Part shown: positions 41,361 to 48,478 of the stretch, one piece after another
How positions within the stretch are numbered: the first letter of the stretch is position 1
How the letters are laid out: each line of letters begins with the position of its first letter
DNA from: CAZIPE01 sp964541305
GTDB taxonomy: Bacteria; Patescibacteriota; Saccharimonadia; Saccharimonadales; UBA7683
Direction of reading: 5' to 3'
NCBI GenBank assembly: GCA_964541305.1
Contig: CAZIPE010000007.1
Coordinates: 1 to 48,478 of the forward strand
DNA length: 48,478 nucleotides
Program-made: the position numbers and the translations under genes
Notes under the pieces: model-generated
What the model saw: only the letters and a program-made list of their open reading frames with translations
What the model was told of the DNA's origin: nothing
Database searches by the model: none

Positions 41361-44300
41361 ATGTCACTATTTGCACGAAATACTAACACTAATTTACAGG
41401 TGGGGTTCGGTAGCCTGTTAAAACGCTCGAAAAACGCTTTATTGGCGTTTTCTTTTATTGTATTCCAGGTGTTTTCACCTGTGGCAATTGTTTCAGCGCA
41501 GGCGAACACTCAAATTACGGATGACAACGCCGGCAATAGAACTGTCTCTCCTTCGGCAGTAGTCGACTATACACCCGCACCAAACCCGTCACTCGGTCAG
41601 TCTTGTGGACTTGACGTCGCCCTTGTTATAGATAACTCCACAAGCATCAGTGCAGGCGAACTTAGCACCATGAAGACCGCAATGACGGCTTTCACAAGTG
41701 CTTTTTCTGGGACACCTACACAATTTTCTGTTACTCGATTTGCAACAACAGGTGCTGTTTTACAAGGATTTACTGCTAATACAGCGGCGGTAAATACAGC
41801 CATCAATTCGATTCCCGTAGGTGGTGGATTCACAAACTGGGAAGATGGTCTACTTAAGGCTCAGAGCACCTTCGACCCACGTCCAACTGTCCCAAACATG
41901 GTCATCTTTGCCTCAGACGGAAACCCTAATCGCGTAGACAACGGAACAGATGTCAGCGAAGCACAGGCTGTAAACGAGGCCATTCTTGTGGCTAATGCAC
42001 TGAAGCAATCTCCTACGAGCGCGCACATGCTCGCACTTGGAATTGGTAATGACCTTGACGTAGCTAACTTGGAAAAAGTTTCCGGACCAGGGGATGTGAT
42101 TACTAGCGGATTCGACACTCTCGCCGAAGATTTGGCTGAGCTTGCAAACACACTTTGCGGTGGCACAATCACAACAACAAAACTAATCGACCAAGATGGT
42201 AACTTGAACACTGTTAACGACCAAACACCCGCCCAAAACTGGAGCTTCGACATTGATGGAGCACCCAGTAACCCTGCCGGAACGGTAACTGATGTAAATG
42301 GACAAACTCCTGCGGTTAAGGTAGATAACGGAACCTACAGCGTGAACGAGACACAACAAGCTGGTTATCAACTCCTTTCTGCGAGTTGCACGGGGGCCGC
42401 AAATAATGGATCGACACAAGGAAACAGCGTGACGGGAATTACTGTCGCAAGTAACAATATTGTTTCATGCACCTTTATCAACAGTCCAAAACCAACTCTC
42501 ACGCTTGTAAAAACAGTTGTTAATAATAATGGTGGCACAAAGACGGCAGCCGACTTTCAAGCAAAAATTGATGGCACAAATGTAGCTTGGTCTACCGCGA
42601 TTCCGCTCAGTGCTGGCGCTCACACTGCAAGTGAAATTGGCCTACCAACGTATGCTGCAAGTAACTGGGGTGGTGACTGTGCCTCGAACGGTACCATCAC
42701 GCTTTCACTCGGACAGAATGCAACCTGTACCATTACAAATGATGATATTGCTCCAAAACTTACAGTAATCAAAAATGTAATTAACCCTTACGGTAGTAGC
42801 TTGCCTGCATCATCATTCCCGCTATTTGTGAATGGCAATCTAGTTACTAGTGGAGCAACGAACAGCTACAACACTGGTAGCCATACTATCACTGAAACAC
42901 AGCAAACGGGCTATCAATTCACTGGTATTAGTGGTGATTGCTCTCAAGATCAACAGGGCGTCATAAGCGCACTACTTAGCCTTGCCGACAATTACACCTG
43001 TACGCTTACCAATACCGCTATCCAACCAAAATTAGTAGTAACAAAGCACGTTATCAACGACAACAGCGGGACCAAGACGGCAGCTGATTTCACTATGACA
43101 GTTTCTGGCAACTCGCAGGTAGTACCAAACTTTGCAGGAAACGAACTGGGAACTAACGTTGGCCTCAACGAAGGCAACTACTCAGTTGATGAACTCGCAG
43201 ATTCTGGCTATGCAAAATCATTTAGTGGCGACTGTAGCGGCACAATCAGCATTGGTCAGACAAAGTATTGCACCATCACAAACAACGATATCGCTCAACC
43301 CTCAATCAATGTCGTAAAGAGTGGTCCAGATAGCGCACACGAAGGTGATGAAGTTACCTATACCTTCACCGTTACAAATACGGGTGATGTAGCGCTCAGT
43401 AACATAGATGTTCAGGATTCAATTGCTGGTAACGGACAATATGTTTCTGGTGACGCAAACAATGATGACATCTTGCAGACTACTGAAACATGGATCTACA
43501 CAGCTACGTACGTTGTTCCTGACGACCACACTGCGAACGTCACAAATACTGTTACCGCTTGCGGAGATGAAAACGTAGTGATAAATCTTACAGTAAACGG
43601 AAACGTTCCTGATACGTGCGACACCGACTATCACGAACTTGATGTACTTCATCCTTCAATCAACGTCGAAAAGTACGGCCCTGAAACTGCCTACGAAGGC
43701 GAGGAAGTGAGCTATACCTTCGTTGTCACTAACACTGGTGATACCCCGCTCACAGGACTCACCGTACAAGATTCGATTGCAGGCAATGGCATCTATCAAT
43801 ATGGTGACACCAACACAAATGGCATCTTAGAAACAACAGAAACATGGGTCTACTGGGCAAGCTACACCATTCCAACCGGTCAAACTGAAAATGTTCTCAA
43901 CACAGTTGAAGTATGTAGTAGTGAATATACACACAACGTTGATATCAAATCAATTGTTATACCTAAAGGCGACATCTGCGACGCTGATACACACGAACTT
44001 GATGTACTACACCCTTCAATCAAAATTGAAAAAAGTGGACCAGCCTCAGCCGAAGCCGGCGACACTGTAAACTACACCTTTAAGGTGACCAACACGGGTG
44101 ATACCCCACTCAGCGAGGTCACTGTCGATGACTCAATTACCGCCGATCCTACCTATGTATCTGGCGATGTTGACAGCGACAACCAACTCGATCTTACTGA
44201 AACATGGATCTACACCGTTGAATATCTCATTCCAACCGACCAAACAGGTGATGTGGTAAACACGGCAATCGTCTGTGGCTATGATTCTGAGAAAGAGTGG

Positions 44301-44531
44301 GAAAACGACGTAGATAGCTTCGGTATGCTCAATCGAGAAACTCCTCGCAACGCCGTATGCGATGATGATAGCCATACCCTGGAGATCACCGCTCCTGTGA
44401 CACCAACCGAAGAAGTTCTTGCGCCTGCTGGTACTCCACAAACACTGCTTATCACCCTCGTTGCAATTCTCAACGTAACACTAGCAGTCGGCACCCTCAG
44501 CCTTGCGCGACGACATCTTTACAACAATTAG
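41361..44531 (+). CDS. large secreted VWA/DUF11 surface protein with sortase-like anchor
   Basis: A protein of about 1056 residues. A long signal peptide (residues 1-47, ending SAQA) is followed by a von Willebrand A domain with MIDAS DNSTS (residues 91-95) and FASDG. Three prealbumin-like repeats, each with a Cys pair and ending near CTITNDD, come next. Three DUF11 repeats follow (each beginning SI-x-V/I-x-K and containing YTFxVTNTGD), about 120 residues apart. The C-terminus is LAPAGT, a hydrophobic helix and ARRHL, the layout of a sortase signal, close to the class-E LAxTG. It is probably an adhesin attached to the wall by the sortase at 47278. AGGAGG is four bases before ATG 41361. Confidence 0.85.
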   Translation: MSLFARNTNTNLQVGFGSLLKRSKNALLAFSFIVFQVFSPVAIVSAQANTQITDDNAGNRTVSPSAVVDYTPAPNPSLGQSCGLDVALVIDNSTSISAGELSTMKTAMTAFTSAFSGTPTQFSVTRFATTGAVLQGFTANTAAVNTAINSIPVGGGFTNWEDGLLKAQSTFDPRPTVPNMVIFASDGNPNRVDNGTDVSEAQAVNEAILVANALKQSPTSAHMLALGIGNDLDVANLEKVSGPGDVITSGFDTLAEDLAELANTLCGGTITTTKLIDQDGNLNTVNDQTPAQNWSFDIDGAPSNPAGTVTDVNGQTPAVKVDNGTYSVNETQQAGYQLLSASCTGAANNGSTQGNSVTGITVASNNIVSCTFINSPKPTLTLVKTVVNNNGGTKTAADFQAKIDGTNVAWSTAIPLSAGAHTASEIGLPTYAASNWGGDCASNGTITLSLGQNATCTITNDDIAPKLTVIKNVINPYGSSLPASSFPLFVNGNLVTSGATNSYNTGSHTITETQQTGYQFTGISGDCSQDQQGVISALLSLADNYTCTLTNTAIQPKLVVTKHVINDNSGTKTAADFTMTVSGNSQVVPNFAGNELGTNVGLNEGNYSVDELADSGYAKSFSGDCSGTISIGQTKYCTITNNDIAQPSINVVKSGPDSAHEGDEVTYTFTVTNTGDVALSNIDVQDSIAGNGQYVSGDANNDDILQTTETWIYTATYVVPDDHTANVTNTVTACGDENVVINLTVNGNVPDTCDTDYHELDVLHPSINVEKYGPETAYEGEEVSYTFVVTNTGDTPLTGLTVQDSIAGNGIYQYGDTNTNGILETTETWVYWASYTIPTGQTENVLNTVEVCSSEYTHNVDIKSIVIPKGDICDADTHELDVLHPSIKIEKSGPASAEAGDTVNYTFKVTNTGDTPLSEVTVDDSITADPTYVSGDVDSDNQLDLTETWIYTVEYLIPTDQTGDVVNTAIVCGYDSEKEWENDVDSFGMLNRETPRNAVCDDDSHTLEITAPVTPTEEVLAPAGTPQTLLITLVAILNVTLAVGTLSLARRHLYNN

Positions 44532-44561
44532 AACTCGCTTGCAAGATGTTAGAATAGCACT

Positions 44562-45272
44562 ATGAAGAAGTTTGCGGTATTCGACATTGATGGGACCCTC
44601 GTTCGCTGGCAACTCTACCACGCGCTCGTTGACACACTCGCAAAAAATGATGCCCTTAGTCCAGACTCGCATGAGCAGATTCATCAGGCAAGAATGCGGT
44701 GGAAAAACCGAGAACAGGGTTACAACTTTCAGGCCTATGAGCAGGAGCTCATCAAGCAGTTTGAATCTGCCGTCACTAATCTCGATCCAAACCTATTCGA
44801 TAGCTATGTTGAGCAAGTGATTGATGAATACAAAGATCAGATCTACACCTACACTAAAACGCTGATTAGCACATTGAAGGCTCAGGACTACATCCTGCTC
44901 GCTATATCTGGTTCGCACGAAGAACTAGTGGCCCGAATTGCAGATCACTATGGCTTTGATGACTACATTGGAACGCGGTATTCAAAAAATAGCACGGGCT
45001 TTACGGGTGACGTTACGGTGGCGAGCCATGATAAAGCCGAGCAACTGAGTAAGCTTGTTGAAAAACACCACCTTACGTATGAAAATAGTTACGCAGTTGG
45101 TGATAGCAAGAGCGATGCTCCCATGCTCGAGTTAGTGAAAAATCCCATCGCTTTTAACCCTGACCAAAACCTCTATACAATTGCTCAAGAAAGACACTGG
45201 CCTATAGTAGTTGAGCGCAAAAATGTTATATACAAGTTAGACTATAAAGATGGATCATACCTACTGGCATAA
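44562..45272 (+). CDS. HAD-family phosphatase (SerB-like)
   Basis: A 236-residue enzyme with all HAD motifs: FDIDGTLV with nucleophile Asp8 and Asp10, LLAISGSHEEL (motif II Ser), the Lys of SHDKAEQL, and AVGDSKSDAPML (motif IV). The cap of about 80 residues after motif I is typical of the phosphoserine-phosphatase-like subgroup; the substrate is not predictable. An extended -10 box TGT-TAGAAT (-10 at 44550-44555) lies six bases before the ATG. It overlaps the next gene by 23 bases. Confidence 0.9.
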   Translation: MKKFAVFDIDGTLVRWQLYHALVDTLAKNDALSPDSHEQIHQARMRWKNREQGYNFQAYEQELIKQFESAVTNLDPNLFDSYVEQVIDEYKDQIYTYTKTLISTLKAQDYILLAISGSHEELVARIADHYGFDDYIGTRYSKNSTGFTGDVTVASHDKAEQLSKLVEKHHLTYENSYAVGDSKSDAPMLELVKNPIAFNPDQNLYTIAQERHWPIVVERKNVIYKLDYKDGSYLLA

Positions 45273-46044
45273 GCAAACGAGCGAACCTCTCTTCGGTGAG
45301 CTTGAATGGAACAAGCCAGAGCGTCGAGATCAAGCAGGCAGACTGCTCATTATTGGTGGTTATCTCCACAATTTAAATGCTCCCGCGCAAAGTTATGAGA
45401 TTGTTGCCAAACAGGGGATAGGTAGCGTCAAGGTCGCCTTGCCCGACAAAACGAAGCGGTTGCTTGGTAGCACACTTGATGCTGCCGTATTCTTACCAAG
45501 TACTGCAAGTGGTGAGCTTTCGCGAGAAAGCCTTGATGAACTGCTCGAATATAGCGGTTGGGCAGATACCATACTACTGCCGGGCGATGTGGGGAGGAAT
45601 TCTCAAACAACACTGCTCATTTCAGATCTCATTGAAAACACCACCGCACAGCTCATCATCACCCGTGATGCAGTAGATATACTCCAAAATGCACCAGAAA
45701 TTATTGCCAAAAGAGAAAAGACAACGCTTTTATTAAGCTTTGCACAGCTCCAGAAGCTATGTCAAAACCTTAAACTCCCGACGGCATTGGTGTTTTCGAT
45801 GGACCTTATAAAAATGATTGAATTTTTACATGTGTTTACTGAAGAATACCCCTGCAGTATTGTTACGCTACATCAAAATAACTTGATAGTATCAGTCAAT
45901 GGCAAGGTTAGCACTACTCATCTACCTGAATCTGAGATATCATGGCGCCTTAGAACTTCCGCGGTCTCTGCATGCTATCACACGTGGAACCCCACCAAAC
46001 TATTTGAAGCACTCACGCATAGTGCGTCTCTGGTAAGCACCTAG
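45250..46044 (+). CDS. NAD(P)HX-dehydratase/ribokinase-fold-like protein, degenerate
   Basis: A 264-residue protein resembling the C-terminal (NnrD) domain of YjeF: QAGRLLIIGGYLHN (family GxVLxIGG), a segment like GIGSVKVALPD (family AGAGLVTVA) and LPGDVGRNSQTT (family GPGLGR). The ATP-binding GTGD motif and catalytic Asp expected near the C-terminus are not visible; that place reads TSAVSACYHTW. The fold is therefore likely but repair activity on hydrated NADH is doubtful. It starts inside the HAD gene by a 23-base overlap, indicating coupling. Confidence 0.5.
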   Translation: MDHTYWHKQTSEPLFGELEWNKPERRDQAGRLLIIGGYLHNLNAPAQSYEIVAKQGIGSVKVALPDKTKRLLGSTLDAAVFLPSTASGELSRESLDELLEYSGWADTILLPGDVGRNSQTTLLISDLIENTTAQLIITRDAVDILQNAPEIIAKREKTTLLLSFAQLQKLCQNLKLPTALVFSMDLIKMIEFLHVFTEEYPCSIVTLHQNNLIVSVNGKVSTTHLPESEISWRLRTSAVSACYHTWNPTKLFEALTHSASLVST

Positions 46045-46074
46045 AGAGCTACGCTGTTAAAATCTTGAGGGTTA

Positions 46075-46103
46075 TTGACAAATTAGTTTATTCATAGTAT
46101 TTT
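46075..46103 (+). promoter_or_regulatory. promoter of the nuclease-fold-like gene, leaderless
   Basis: Consensus -35 TTGACA (46075-46080), 17 bases, -10 TATTTT (46098-46103), and ATG at 46111 seven bases further. Confidence 0.65.
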
Positions 46104-46110
46104 TAGGTTT

Positions 46111-47046
46111 ATGTCACAGTCGAAACACTTCAGAAAATCAAATTTACAGTTTGATATCGATAAAGCGCTAATACAAAACAAGCATAATCCAGGTACATTC
46201 ATTACCGATCGACGTGCAGTGCATTTTCATCCTAACAATCTAGAAAACTTTGCAGATAAACATCGGGGCGGAGAGGATGATATTGAGCTAATGACCATTG
46301 AAACATTAATTGAGGCAGCACTTTTGAGTGATGATTCTGACCAAATTGTCCGCTGTACCGATAAGGCAGTAGAAAGACTGAGTTCTCTGCGTGATAAGTC
46401 AAAACGCTTTGATGTGGTGTCTGACGTAACTTTGCGAGCGGAAGTTATAGATGCGTATTTACCTTTTTACGGAATTCTAGCAGACACAAAACAGTTGCCT
46501 GAATCTAAAATTGGTGAGTGCGTTATGAGAAAGCTAGCTGACACAGCCCTAGATGTCAGCGATAAATGGGATCATTATAATCACAAAATACACAAAGTAG
46601 GTCGTCTTGTTGGTTGTGCATCAGAAATCGGTGCACTCCTGCTACTACAAAGATTTGCTGCTGAAAAAATTGGTGATGGAACCTGGTGGCCAGCACCGAC
46701 AACAGTAACGGATGCACGGCTTCATTCAAGCGGAAGTCAGTGGAATGGTAATTGGGATATAAACTGTTTTACCCAATTAGGTGATACACCTGAGTTGTCA
46801 TATCGCTTAGAAATAAAATCTTCCCAAGTGGCGCTCGAGCGATCTAATCGAAGCTACGATGACGATATTCACGTTGTTGCTTTCCGCGAAGATGTTCTTA
46901 CTGGCGAAAGTGGCAAAGCCTGGCCACTCCGTAGTATGCTGACATTGTTTGATAGTGCAAACCACCAACCTCGTGTACTATGTCACAATCCAGATTCAGT
47001 ACTTGACGACATGACAAATCGATTACTGGACAAACTAGAGTCTTAA
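46111..47046 (+). CDS. unknown protein with PD-(D/E)XK-like motif
   Basis: A 311-residue soluble protein. The C-terminal half has SEIGALLLLQRFA (Glu172 in a helix), NWDINCF (Asp216) and YRLEIKSSQV (Glu234-x-Lys236). This E...D...ExK order matches the core of restriction-endonuclease-fold nucleases. The N-terminal ~150 residues are helical and unrecognised. No methyltransferase is nearby, so a restriction-modification role is unsupported; a repair or solitary nuclease, or a false match, are alternatives. Confidence 0.45.
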   Translation: MSQSKHFRKSNLQFDIDKALIQNKHNPGTFITDRRAVHFHPNNLENFADKHRGGEDDIELMTIETLIEAALLSDDSDQIVRCTDKAVERLSSLRDKSKRFDVVSDVTLRAEVIDAYLPFYGILADTKQLPESKIGECVMRKLADTALDVSDKWDHYNHKIHKVGRLVGCASEIGALLLLQRFAAEKIGDGTWWPAPTTVTDARLHSSGSQWNGNWDINCFTQLGDTPELSYRLEIKSSQVALERSNRSYDDDIHVVAFREDVLTGESGKAWPLRSMLTLFDSANHQPRVLCHNPDSVLDDMTNRLLDKLES

Positions 47047-47063
47047 TAAATTTTGAACGCTAT

Positions 47064-47150
47064 TGGTGCCGGAGGAGGGACTTGAACCCTCACGGTATTG
47101 CTACCACGGGATTTTGAGTCCCGCATGTCTACCAATTCCATCACCCCGGC
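47064..47150 (-). tRNA. tRNA-Leu (anticodon CAA)
   Basis: The minus strand folds as a class II tRNA of 87 nt. The acceptor GCCGGGG (47150-47144) pairs with CTCCGGC, there is discriminator A and an encoded CCA (47066-47064), and the D-arm contains GGTAGAC. The anticodon stem CGGGA/TCCCG has loop CTCAAAA, the variable arm is long, and the T-arm contains GGTTCAAGTCC. Anticodon CAA reads UUG leucine codons. No promoter was assigned. Confidence 0.95.
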
Positions 47151-47277
47151 TTCAATAGATTTCAAAGTGCGGATTTGTGAACTTCCGCCACTCGCCCAGA
47201 AATAAGCATACCTTTCGCTTATAACGTAATAATTGTACACTATATCTGGTGGGCAAGGTATTGCCTTGATATATTTT

Positions 47278-48444
47278 ATGAGCAGTCAAGATTCAAACGA
47301 CAACCGAACACCACAAGGAAACAGTTCTTCCCAACTAGGAGGACCTCCTATTGAGTGGCCAACCACGTCACATTCTAGTGATTCAAACCAAAAGGCAGCC
47401 GAGCTAGCCAGGGAGAGTGTTTCTCGGGCCTACGCGGTAGGCGCGGCACAAGGAGATCATCCCGCAGAAGCTACTACCAGCAATCAGGCACCTACCGCAT
47501 CGACAGAACCGCACATCATGCGCGAAGAGCCGTTTGACTGGCAGACCTACCACAGCGCCTGGCAACAGTACTATCACCGCTATTTCTATCAGTACTATGC
47601 GGGCTGGTGGCAACAACAGCAGAAGCATCTGCCCGAATCTGAAAAGGAACTGAGCGCAAAAGAATTAAGCGAGCGCCAGCGAGTGGCTAAAGAACTGAAA
47701 CAGAAAGTTCGCACTACCGTTTCAACTCGCGCAAAAAAAGTTCAATCTAGTAGCCATTTTAAGCCCGCGGTTGCTGCACTATGTACCGGTATCATCTTTC
47801 TACTCGTAAACTACAACCAAGTGCTCGTAGGGGCTGTTAAGCAATATATTGCCCCGGGTAACGTAGTAACCACGCCAGTCATTGTTGAACCAAATACCAC
47901 CGCAGTTGTTTCAAAAGATCCACGCATCATTATTCCTAAAATTGGCGTTGATGTGCCAGTAGTATACGATGAACCAAAAGTTGATGAAGAAAGCTACCAG
48001 AAGGCCCTAGAGCGAGGCGTAGTGCGACTTGGAACAAGTGCTGATCCGGGTACGAAAGGTAATGTAGCCATTGGCGGACACTCGAGTAATAACGTATTCA
48101 ACTCTGGAGGCTATAAATACGCCTTTGTGAACCTCAAACGACTAGATAAAGGAGATATCTTTTACCTTAACTACAAAGGCAAGCGCTACACCTATAAGGT
48201 GACTGTTGCCAAAAAGATTATCTCACCAAAAGACACCTCAGTTCTTGCTCAAACAAAAGTCCCAACCGTGACGTTATTTACGTGCGATCCACCCGGCACC
48301 AATATCAACCGACTCATTGTTCAAGCAGTACAAATAGACCCAAGCCCTGCCTCGGCCACCACAAAAACCACTAAAGATGCCCCTGCAAATACCGCGAACC
48401 CACTCCCAAGCGTAGCTCCTAGCCTATGGGACCGAATCTTTTAG
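47278..48444 (+). CDS. sortase with aromatic-rich N-terminal region
   Basis: A 388-residue transpeptidase that anchors surface proteins. Catalytic His268 (IGGHSS), Cys336 (LFTCDPPGT) and Arg345 (INRLIVQ) are all present in the sortase domain (residues ~212-355), most like class E. It follows one membrane helix (residues ~165-185). The ~160 cytoplasmic residues before the helix include a stretch at 86-115 very rich in Tyr, Trp, Gln and His. ATG 47278 has no clear ribosome site; a TACACT box at 47236-47241 would give a 30-base leader containing the small hairpin CAAGG-TATTG-CCTTG. The adhesin at 41361 is the likely substrate. Confidence 0.88.
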   Translation: MSSQDSNDNRTPQGNSSSQLGGPPIEWPTTSHSSDSNQKAAELARESVSRAYAVGAAQGDHPAEATTSNQAPTASTEPHIMREEPFDWQTYHSAWQQYYHRYFYQYYAGWWQQQQKHLPESEKELSAKELSERQRVAKELKQKVRTTVSTRAKKVQSSSHFKPAVAALCTGIIFLLVNYNQVLVGAVKQYIAPGNVVTTPVIVEPNTTAVVSKDPRIIIPKIGVDVPVVYDEPKVDEESYQKALERGVVRLGTSADPGTKGNVAIGGHSSNNVFNSGGYKYAFVNLKRLDKGDIFYLNYKGKRYTYKVTVAKKIISPKDTSVLAQTKVPTVTLFTCDPPGTNINRLIVQAVQIDPSPASATTKTTKDAPANTANPLPSVAPSLWDRIF

Positions 48445-48478
48445 CAAAGCGCTAGTTCAAGTCTCACTTGGCCCTCCA

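Noticed and set aside
43301..44100. DNA direct repeats of about 360 bases as a mobile or CRISPR-like array
   Set aside because: They are the coding repeats of DUF11 domains within one gene, diverged at synonymous positions.
48445..48478. Possible partial tRNA at the window end (GTTCAAGTC and a terminal CCA-like end)
   Set aside because: The T-stem has two mismatches, no matching acceptor 5' strand is found within 90 bases upstream, and on the minus strand only about ten bases would be inside the window.

Overview
The window looks like a chromosomal segment from a small-genome, Gram-positive-type bacterium of the Patescibacteria/CPR, most likely Candidatus Saccharibacteria. This placement is inferred from gene content, not from a marker gene: tightly packed short genes, many lineage-type hypotheticals, a complete F-type ATP synthase operon carrying extra unknown ORFs, a sortase with a large sortable surface protein, a UvrD-type helicase fused to a PD-(D/E)XK nuclease, and no biosynthetic pathways. 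The standard bacterial code is used (TGA, TAG and TAA all act as stops). No phage, IS element, CRISPR array or rRNA was seen. A 100-base run of N (1377-1476) marks an assembly gap.

Layout. 1-8144: mostly unknown plus-strand genes, including a HExxH protein, a large TPM/YgcG-like membrane protein ending in a Gly/Ser tail, and a structured 5' leader near the window start. 8145-10944: decayed gene fragments (a four-helix-bundle-like remnant and a truncated MazG-like pyrophosphohydrolase), small membrane or anchored proteins and a CDF-type metal transporter. 11021-17838: helicase-nuclease, tRNA dihydrouridine synthase, a membrane protein and a possible metal-site protein with a CxDGR motif. 17835-25688 (minus strand): atpB-E-F-H-A-[148 aa]-G-[253 aa]-D-[82 aa]-C. 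25810-28314: a thiol/metal redox locus (frameshifted Cys-pair microgene, ArsR regulator with a palindromic operator, glutaredoxin, membrane thioredoxin, CcdA). 28416-35141: cobalamin adenosyltransferase, CIRCE-controlled ClpB, a P-loop kinase, a Tat-signal protein and a thermonuclease. 35143-41160: a divergent glycosyltransferase/glycosidase pair, SmpB, Nudix, UMP kinase, a beta-helix protein and exonuclease III. 41361-48444: VWA/DUF11 surface adhesin, HAD phosphatase, degenerate NnrD-like protein, a possible nuclease-fold protein, tRNA-Leu(CAA) and a sortase.

How it works together. The clearest window-wide signal is promoter architecture. Many transcription units have a sigma70-type -10 box ending 5-8 bases before the start codon, and for many of these a -35 box lies exactly 17 bases upstream. 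They are therefore predicted to be leaderless, while downstream cistrons use AGGAGG-type Shine-Dalgarno sites. Regulatory sites that can be read directly are a perfect CIRCE element before clpB and an 11-bp inverted repeat covering two divergent promoters at arsR.

Best candidates for something undescribed are the three unknown ORFs translationally coupled inside the ATP synthase operon, and the ArsR-controlled divergent locus with its Cys-pair microprotein.
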